9,367 nucleotides of DNA. Source: Halococcaceae archaeon (GTDB taxonomy: Archaea; Halobacteriota; Halobacteria; Halobacteriales; Halalkalicoccaceae). The stretch is taken from assembly GCA_007129135.1 (NCBI GenBank), contig SKWB01000059.1, forward strand, positions 1 through 9,367, read 5' to 3'. The notes beneath the pieces are model-generated. The model saw only the letters and a list, made by a program, of their open reading frames with translations. It ran no database searches and had not been told where the DNA came from. Numbering within the stretch: position 1 is the stretch's first letter; every line of letters starts with the position of its first letter. Position numbers and translations under genes: made by a program. Positions 6,143-9,367 of the stretch are shown here, in pieces.

Positions 6143-6214
6143 CCAGAACCGAGGGTTCTGGCTGGCGAACGAGAGCGACGCTCTCGTCAACGACGCGGGA
6201 CCGATCCCGCGTCG
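6143..6214 (+). repeat. Three back-to-back perfect hairpins inside the IS6 transposase
   Basis: The first is CCAGAACC-gag-GGTTCTGG (6143-6161). The second is ACGAGAGC-gac-GCTCTCGT (6169-6187). The third is CGACGCGGGA-ccga-TCCCGCGTCG (6191-6214). Stems are 8, 8 and 10 bp with no mismatch and 3-4-base loops. The cluster covers the roughly 53 bases (about 6144-6196) that are extra compared with IS6 transposases and that cause the second frame change; only the right arm of the third hairpin is family sequence (GTDPAS codons). Confidence 0.8.
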
Positions 6215-6511
6215 GCGTTCTCGCATCGACTGACGCAAAACCACGATCTCTCGGAGGCAATGGTTCTAGCGGATGGCTTTGGATATCTGACTGCCCTCTC
6301 CCGATTGGGGTTGAGCGGTCGGCTCGATTACTCGAAGAGAAACTTGATCGAGAAGTGGTTTCAGACCCTCGCGATGCGCACCGATCGCTTCCATACCTAC
6401 TGGCGGGGCAGTCGGAAAGGCGCACGACGCTGGCTCCGCCGCTTCACTCATCACTATAATTTTCATCGGCCGAATCAAGCGCTGGCCAACCGCACTCCCG
6501 TCGAGGAGGTC

Positions 6512-6528
6512 CTCATCTAGACACTGCC
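6512..6528 (+). repeat. Right terminal inverted repeat of the IS6 element
   Basis: CTCATCTAGACACTGCC is the inverted partner of the left end and contains the transposase TAG stop (6518-6520). It directly abuts the truncated IS1595 transposase reading from the other side. Confidence 0.85.
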
Positions 6529-6810
6529 TTCAGCGTCTAACTGACGGATATTCGTGTTGAACCGGAGTAAATATAAAAATGCGAACAACAGCTTCTCGAG
6601 GCCGATCTTTGCACACGCGAAAATCGCGGCTTTGTCGTTGAACGTGCAGCCACAATTCTCACAGCGATATCGCTGACACTTCCGATAGCTGCCGTACTCG
6701 ATCACCGACTTAGACTGGCAGCGCGGGCTCTGGAGGCACTCGCGCCAGCGAACCTGCCCCAGCAGGTTCGCGGCGCTCGCCTCTGAGCGAAAGACTTCAA
6801 CTGAGAACAT
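6529..6810 (-). pseudogene. IS1595-family transposase, N-terminal 94 codons only
   Basis: The start MFSVEVFRSEASAANLLGQV (ATG at 6808-6810) and the following VRWRECLQSPRCQS...YRCENCGCTFNDKAAIF are typical of IS1595 transposases, which open with a zinc-ribbon before the DDE domain. The first CxxC is altered: the usual LQCPRC reads LQSPRC, so one zinc ligand is lost, although a Cys lies three positions earlier. NDK-AAIF is one codon shorter than the NDKTGTIF expected from family memory. Similarity continues through LLRFNTNIRQLDAE, then the frame enters the IS6 end and stops (GSV-stop). The whole catalytic domain, about two thirds of a normal protein of roughly 300 residues, is gone. Eight more in-frame codons precede this ATG but fold into the end dyad. 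Confidence 0.8.
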
Positions 6811-6814
6811 AGTC

Positions 6815-6836
6815 GGGTGATGCTGACGCATCACCC
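6815..6836 (-). repeat. Perfect 9-bp dyad at the IS1595 end
   Basis: GGGTGATGC (6815-6823) and GCATCACCC (6828-6836) are perfectly complementary around TGAC. On the transposase strand the hairpin ends 4 bases before the ATG at 6810, so it may be the element's terminal repeat, a block to ribosome access in read-through transcripts, or both. Confidence 0.65.
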
Positions 6837-6851
6837 TTGCCCGCTACGCTT

Positions 6852-7058
6852 TCACATTGCCAGCTCTGTTCGATTAAAAATCCGCTTCTGAAGAGCGTTC
6901 TTAAAGGTCCCACGATGCTAGCCGACGAGTTCGTCAGTCGTTGGGTTATGGGTATTGACGAATTCGATAATCCCGTCCAAGGTTTCGACGTAGCGCGTCC
7001 CGCCGCCGAACATCGGAACGATACTACGGAGCCGATCCGAAGACGTGTGGAAATGCTT
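6852..7058 (-). pseudogene. Decayed ORF, possibly a helix-turn-helix protein
   Basis: On the minus strand one frame is open from 7058 and reads HTSSDRLRSIVP, then MFGGGTRYVETLDGIIEFVN and THNPTTDELVG. It is interrupted by TAG at 6918-6920, then continues in the same frame as HRGTFKNALQKRIFNRTELA to a TGA at 6852-6854, 15 bases from the presumed IS1595 end. The segment after the stop still looks like protein, so the TAG is probably a point mutation and the IS1595 insertion removed the rest. ETLDGIIEFV..H.PTTDELV resembles the helices of a haloarchaeal winged-helix N-terminus, but I do not recognise the family. Confidence 0.45.
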
Positions 7059-7061
7059 TCA

Positions 7062-7249
7062 CGGTAAGGGTTGTATGAGGTTGGTCCGTGCCCTAACGCG
7101 GAATCGTAGCGGGCGCGAAGGCGCGTTCGAACGATGATCGGGTCCGTCCCGATCTTCCTCACAGTGCAAGATGCTGAAAAAGGCGATTCAGTAGGTAAGG
7201 GCGTTCAGACGTCTGAACCCGAACGAATAGAAACCGTGCGTATTCCGTA
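7062..7249. other. Gene-free right end of the island, with two dyads
   Basis: No convincing ORF. GATCGGG/CCCGATC (7136-7154, 5-base loop) and the 16-base palindrome GTTCAGACGTCTGAAC (7203-7218) stand out. The palindrome lies 31 bases beyond the 3' end of tRNA-Val and, on that strand, is followed by nothing T-rich, so it is not an obvious terminator. No copy of the tRNA-Val 3' end was found elsewhere in the island. Confidence 0.5.
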
Positions 7250-7323
7250 TGGGTCCGGGCGGATTCGAACCGCCGGCCTCGGCCTTGTAAGGGCCGCGTC
7301 ATGACCAACTAGACCACGAACCC
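7250..7323 (-). tRNA. tRNA-Val (anticodon UAC)
   Basis: On the minus strand the acceptor GGGTTCG pairs with CGGACCC (one G-T pair), with discriminator A at 7250. The anticodon stem CGGCC/GGCCG has loop CTTACAA, giving anticodon UAC, which reads GUA and GUG. The T arm GGCGG/CCGCC has loop TTCGAAT. CCA is not encoded and there is no intron. It points leftward into the island, opposite to the CAU tRNA, so both 3' ends face the IS remnants. Confidence 0.94.
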
Positions 7324-7349
7324 GTACTCCCGAGGAATCGATCCGTCGG

Positions 7350-7357
7350 GATAACCG
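7350..7357 (-). promoter_or_regulatory. TATA-like box of tRNA-Val
   Basis: On the minus strand GGTTATCC is centred about 30 bases before the tRNA 5' end at 7323. It shares the 81-bp spacer with the promoter of the DUF192 gene, which runs the other way. Confidence 0.4.
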
Positions 7358-7375
7358 TTTCTGCTCACGGCAAGC

Positions 7376-7382
7376 GCTATTT
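7376..7382 (+). promoter_or_regulatory. TATA-like box of the DUF192 gene
   Basis: GCTATTT is centred about 26 bases before the ATG at 7405, suggesting a leaderless transcript. No ribosome binding site is visible right before the ATG. Confidence 0.4.
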
Positions 7383-7404
7383 CCGGCGAGGCCCTCCACG
7401 GCGT

Positions 7405-7872
7405 ATGGCACTTCGCCGCGGCCCGGTCGCGCTCGCGCTCGTCTTCGCGCTGGTCGCGGTCGGTCTCGTCGTGGTCCAGCTCGGCCTCCCGGTCTGGACC
7501 GGCGCGGACGGGGCCACCGTGACGGTCACCGACGGCGAGGAGACGCTCGCGACGGTCGACGCGGAGGTCGCCGATTCGCCCGGCGAACGGTACACCGGCC
7601 TGAGCGACCACGAGAGCCTCGGCGAGGACGAGGGGATGCTCTTCGTCTTCGCCGAGGAGGGCGAACGCGCGTTCGTGATGCGCGAGATGGCCTTCGGCAT
7701 CGACATCCTCTTCGTCAGCGACGAGGGCGAGATCACGGGGATCGTCGAGGCGCCCGCGGACAGCGACGAACGCTACGTCGGCGACGCACGGTGGGTGCTC
7801 GAGGTCAGGAAGGGCTACGCGGCCGACCACGGGATCGAACCCGGCGACCGGATCGAGATCGAGTACCACTGA
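7405..7872 (+). CDS. DUF192 (UPF0127) family protein, membrane-anchored
   Basis: A 155-residue protein with a basic start (MALRRGP) and one hydrophobic segment, about residues 8-28, that is either a signal peptide or an N-terminal anchor. The rest should therefore face the outside of the cell. Residues about 50-150 match DUF192: VADSPGERYTGLSDHESL (R62, G65), DEGMLFVF (76-82), FVMREMAFGIDILF (F90, M92, D100), then a late LEVRKGYAADHGIEPGDRIE. The family is widespread, compact and beta-rich; its biochemical function is not established. Length is normal for an archaeal member with an N-terminal anchor. No lipobox Cys is present, so it is not a lipoprotein. The next gene starts 57 bases later with its own TATA box, so co-transcription is not required. 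Confidence 0.9.
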   Translation: MALRRGPVALALVFALVAVGLVVVQLGLPVWTGADGATVTVTDGEETLATVDAEVADSPGERYTGLSDHESLGEDEGMLFVFAEEGERAFVMREMAFGIDILFVSDEGEITGIVEAPADSDERYVGDARWVLEVRKGYAADHGIEPGDRIEIEYH

Positions 7873-7899
7873 GCACCTATTTCGATTCGTAGCGAACCC

Positions 7900-7906
7900 T
7901 TTTACT
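7900..7906 (+). promoter_or_regulatory. TATA box of the ABC transporter gene
   Basis: TTTTACT is centred about 27 bases before the ATG at 7930, the typical spacing for a leaderless haloarchaeal transcript. Confidence 0.5.
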
Positions 7907-7929
7907 CGCTCCACCCATTCGAGGCGGTA

Positions 7930-9367
7930 ATGGGCATTACGGACGAGGAGGACCCGTTCGAGGAGCAACGGGCGCGGGTCGACGACTCGATGACGCGACT
8001 CTTTCGCCAGTACGGAGTCGAGCAGAAACGGGAGTACGCGGTGGGGATCGTCGGGAGTATCTTCGCCCGGCTGCTCGACCTGATCCCGACGCTGATGCTG
8101 GGGGTGGCGATCGACGCGATCTTCCTCGACGACCCGTTCACGCTCTTTCTCGTCCCCGACGCGTGGATCCCCACGGGCCAGGAAGAGCAGTTCGCGCTCA
8201 CGATCGGGATCCTCGCCGGGGCGTTCGCGCTCGGCGCGCTCTTTCACTGGGTCAGGAACTGGGGCTGGAACGCCTCGGCTCAGAACATCACCCACGACAT
8301 CCGCGTGGACACCTACGAGAAGATGCAGCGGCTCAACATGGAGTTCTTCTCCGACAAGCAGACCGGCGAGCTGATGAGTATCCTCTCGAACGACGTCAAC
8401 CAGCTCGAGCGGTTTCTCAACGACGGGCTGAACTCCGCCTCGCGGCTGATCGTGATGATCCTCGGCATCGGTGGGGTGCTCTTCTACCTGAACTGGCAGC
8501 TCGCGCTGATCGCGTTGTTGCCCGCCCCGCTGATCGCCGGGTTCACCTACGTCTTCATCCGGATCATCCGGCCGAAGTACAAGAAGATGCGCGCGACAGT
8601 CGGCGCGCTCAACTCCCGGCTGGAGAACAACCTAGGCGGGATTCAGGTCATCAAGTCCTCGAACACCGAGCGGTACGAGGACGACCGCGTCGACGACGCC
8701 TCCTACGAGTACTACGACGCCAACTGGGACGCGATCTGGACGCGGATCAAGTTCTTCCCCACGCTCCAGCTGATCTCGGGTATCGGCTTCACGCTCACGT
8801 TCCTCGTCGGCGGCTACTGGGTGTTCGCCGGCCCGCCGGGGCCGTTCACGCTCGACCTCTCGATCGGGGTGTTCACCATCTTCGTCCTCTACACACAGCA
8901 GATGATCTGGCCGATGGCGCAGTTCGGCCAGATCATCAACATGTACCAGCGCGCGGAGGCCTCCAGCGCCCGCATCTTCGGGCTGATGGACGAAGCCGGC
9001 GTGCTCGAGGAGGACGCCGACGCTCCCGAACTGGCGGTCAGGGAGGGCCGCGTCGAGTACGACGGGGTCTCGTTCGGCTACGACGAGGAGACGATCATCG
9101 ACGACGTGAGCTTCGCCGTCGAGCCGGGCGAGACCTGCGCGCTCGTCGGTCCCACCGGTGCTGGGAAGTCGACGATCCTCAAGCTCCTGCTCCGGATGTA
9201 CGACGTCGACAGCGGAGAGATACTGATCGACGGCACCGATCTGCGCGACGTCTCGCTCTCGTCGATCCGCCAGTCGATCGGCTACGTCAGCCAGGACACG
9301 TTCATGTTCTACGGCACGGTGCGCGAGAACATCGCCTACGGGACGTTCACCGCGACCGACGAGGAGA
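7930..9367 (+). CDS. ABC transporter, fused membrane domain and ATPase (type I exporter half), 3' end outside window
   Basis: 479 codons are visible from ATG 7930 (MGITDEEDPFEEQRARVDDS) and the frame is still open at the window end. The first ~340 residues form an ABC-exporter membrane domain with hydrophobic segments near residues 40-60, 95-110, 175-215 and 280-325. It carries the coupling region RLNMEFFSDKQTGELMSILS and NDVNQLERFLNDG seen in MsbA/multidrug-type exporters. The ATPase domain begins about residue 375. Walker A is GPTGAGKST (407-415, catalytic Lys 413) and the Q-loop is GYVSQDTFMF (Gln 455). The LSGGQ signature, Walker B and H-loop lie beyond the end. It would work as a dimer in the cell membrane, exporting a substrate not predictable from sequence. 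An extra loop LVPDAWIPTGQEEQ after the first hydrophobic segment is probably extracellular. Confidence 0.93.
   Translation, partial: MGITDEEDPFEEQRARVDDSMTRLFRQYGVEQKREYAVGIVGSIFARLLDLIPTLMLGVAIDAIFLDDPFTLFLVPDAWIPTGQEEQFALTIGILAGAFALGALFHWVRNWGWNASAQNITHDIRVDTYEKMQRLNMEFFSDKQTGELMSILSNDVNQLERFLNDGLNSASRLIVMILGIGGVLFYLNWQLALIALLPAPLIAGFTYVFIRIIRPKYKKMRATVGALNSRLENNLGGIQVIKSSNTERYEDDRVDDASYEYYDANWDAIWTRIKFFPTLQLISGIGFTLTFLVGGYWVFAGPPGPFTLDLSIGVFTIFVLYTQQMIWPMAQFGQIINMYQRAEASSARIFGLMDEAGVLEEDADAPELAVREGRVEYDGVSFGYDEETIIDDVSFAVEPGETCALVGPTGAGKSTILKLLLRMYDVDSGEILIDGTDLRDVSLSSIRQSIGYVSQDTFMFYGTVRENIAYGTFTATDEE

Larger units (their letters stand above)
5887..6520 (+). pseudogene. IS6-family DDE transposase, broken over three frames
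   Basis: The ATG at 5887 opens the family N-terminus MLADLLSESYDANLEEAWEN (then ERTAT), which hits TGA at 6010-6012. The second piece is in another frame from about 6018: QPTRVAVDETAIRVDGELCW continuing to LLLDVGLFSHH at 6143, holding the first catalytic Asp (6042-6044). The third, in the remaining frame from about 6197, reads GTDPASAFSHRLTQNHDLSE and runs to the TAG at 6518-6520, with the second Asp (LADGFGYL, 6272-6274) and the Glu (LIEKWFQTL, 6350-6352). All three catalytic residues survive, but no single frame carries them. About 45-50 codons are missing between ERTAT and QPTRV (the helix-turn-helix region). About 53 extra bases lie between LFSHH and GTDPA. Confidence 0.88.
5828..6528 (+). 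mobile_element. IS6-family insertion sequence, degenerate (701 bp)
   Basis: The element is bounded by GGCACTGTCTAGTTGAG (5828-5844) and CTCATCTAGACACTGCC (6512-6528), inverted repeats that match at 15 of 17 positions. The transposase lies between, its stop codon TAG (6518-6520) inside the right repeat. The 701-bp length is about that of haloarchaeal IS6 elements. The flanking 8-mers (TCTTGAGG left, TTCAGCGT right) differ, so there is no target duplication of the expected 8 bp. This fits IS6 biology, in which cointegrate formation and recombination between copies leave unmatched flanks. The left border truncates a winged-helix gene and the right border an IS1595 transposase. It cannot move by itself because its transposase is broken. 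Confidence 0.85.
6529..6836 (-). mobile_element. IS1595-family insertion sequence, remnant of one end
   Basis: Only about 308 bp of the transposase-start end remain. The outer border is probably 6836, where the minus strand begins with the dyad GGGTGATGC-gtca-GCATCACCC, 26 bases ahead of the transposase ATG. The inner border is the IS6 right end at 6528/6529. The rest of the element is not found on the other side of the IS6 copy, so insertion was followed by deletion or recombination. Outer border placement is an inference from the dyad and from the end of a decayed ORF nearby. Confidence 0.65.

Noticed and set aside
5937..6233. A 98-codon frame starting at 5937 as an independent gene.
   Set aside because: It is the middle part of the broken IS6 transposase; the real element start is the ATG at 5887 in another frame.
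6839..7114. A 10-bp perfect inverted repeat (GCCCGCTACG at 6839-6848, CGTAGCGGGC at 7105-7114) frames the decayed ORF like the ends of a small element.
   Set aside because: With 2 kb of sequence and free spacing, one or two such 10-mers are expected by chance; there is no flanking duplication and no longer terminal similarity.
6797..7162. A 121-codon minus-strand frame across the IS1595 end.
   Set aside because: It crosses the IS border, is rich in Ser/Arg, and the protein-like signal lies in a different frame (6852-7058).
7203..7225. GTTCAGACG at the palindrome resembles the beginning of haloarchaeal type I-B CRISPR repeats.
   Set aside because: Only about 9 bases agree, there is a single copy, and no spaced repeats occur anywhere in the window.
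5080..7249. A new defence system or toxin-antitoxin pair in the island.
   Set aside because: Every protein-like segment there is either a transposase fragment or a short truncated HTH piece; none is complete.

Overview
The window looks like chromosomal DNA from a haloarchaeon. It is GC-rich, its proteins are strongly acidic (Asp/Glu-rich), and most genes have an AT-rich box about 25-28 bases upstream of the start codon, which is the spacing of leaderless archaeal transcripts. The RNase R-like enzyme with only an RNB domain and the IS6/IS1595 transposase remnants also fit haloarchaeal types.

Left core block (1-4780). This holds the 5' end of a leftward gene that is probably a PUA-domain RNA-binding protein, a divergent 99-residue cysteine-rich protein of unknown function, an RNase R-family exoribonuclease (preceded by a possible 15-codon leader ORF), and a leftward two-gene operon converging on it. 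The operon encodes an S9 prolyl-oligopeptidase-like peptidase followed, 4 bases later, by an MccF-like S66 serine peptidase. A rightward tRNA with anticodon CAU follows (5005-5079).

Island (5080-7249). This AT-richer stretch lies between the 3' ends of two tRNA genes that point toward each other. It contains no intact gene. It is a nest of broken elements: (i) a leftward IS6-type transposase fragment with stops, a frameshift and a D-to-N change at the first catalytic position; (ii) a leftward winged-helix gene cut off at its N-terminus; (iii) a 701-bp IS6-type element with matching terminal inverted repeats (15 of 17) but a transposase spread over three frames; (iv) a leftward IS1595-type element cut off by the IS6 end; (v) a decayed leftward ORF that the IS1595 end interrupts. 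The island carries an unusual number of short, perfect inverted repeats, including three back-to-back hairpins at 6143-6214. This is the least explained feature of the window.

Right core block (7250-9367). This has a leftward tRNA-Val (UAC), a divergent membrane-anchored DUF192 protein, and a type I ABC exporter half (membrane domain plus ATPase) that runs off the end of the window before its signature motif.

I see no CRISPR array, no complete mobile element and no clear new defence system. The best leads are the hairpin-rich island, the S9-S66 operon in an organism without murein, and the leader ORF overlapping the RNase R start.
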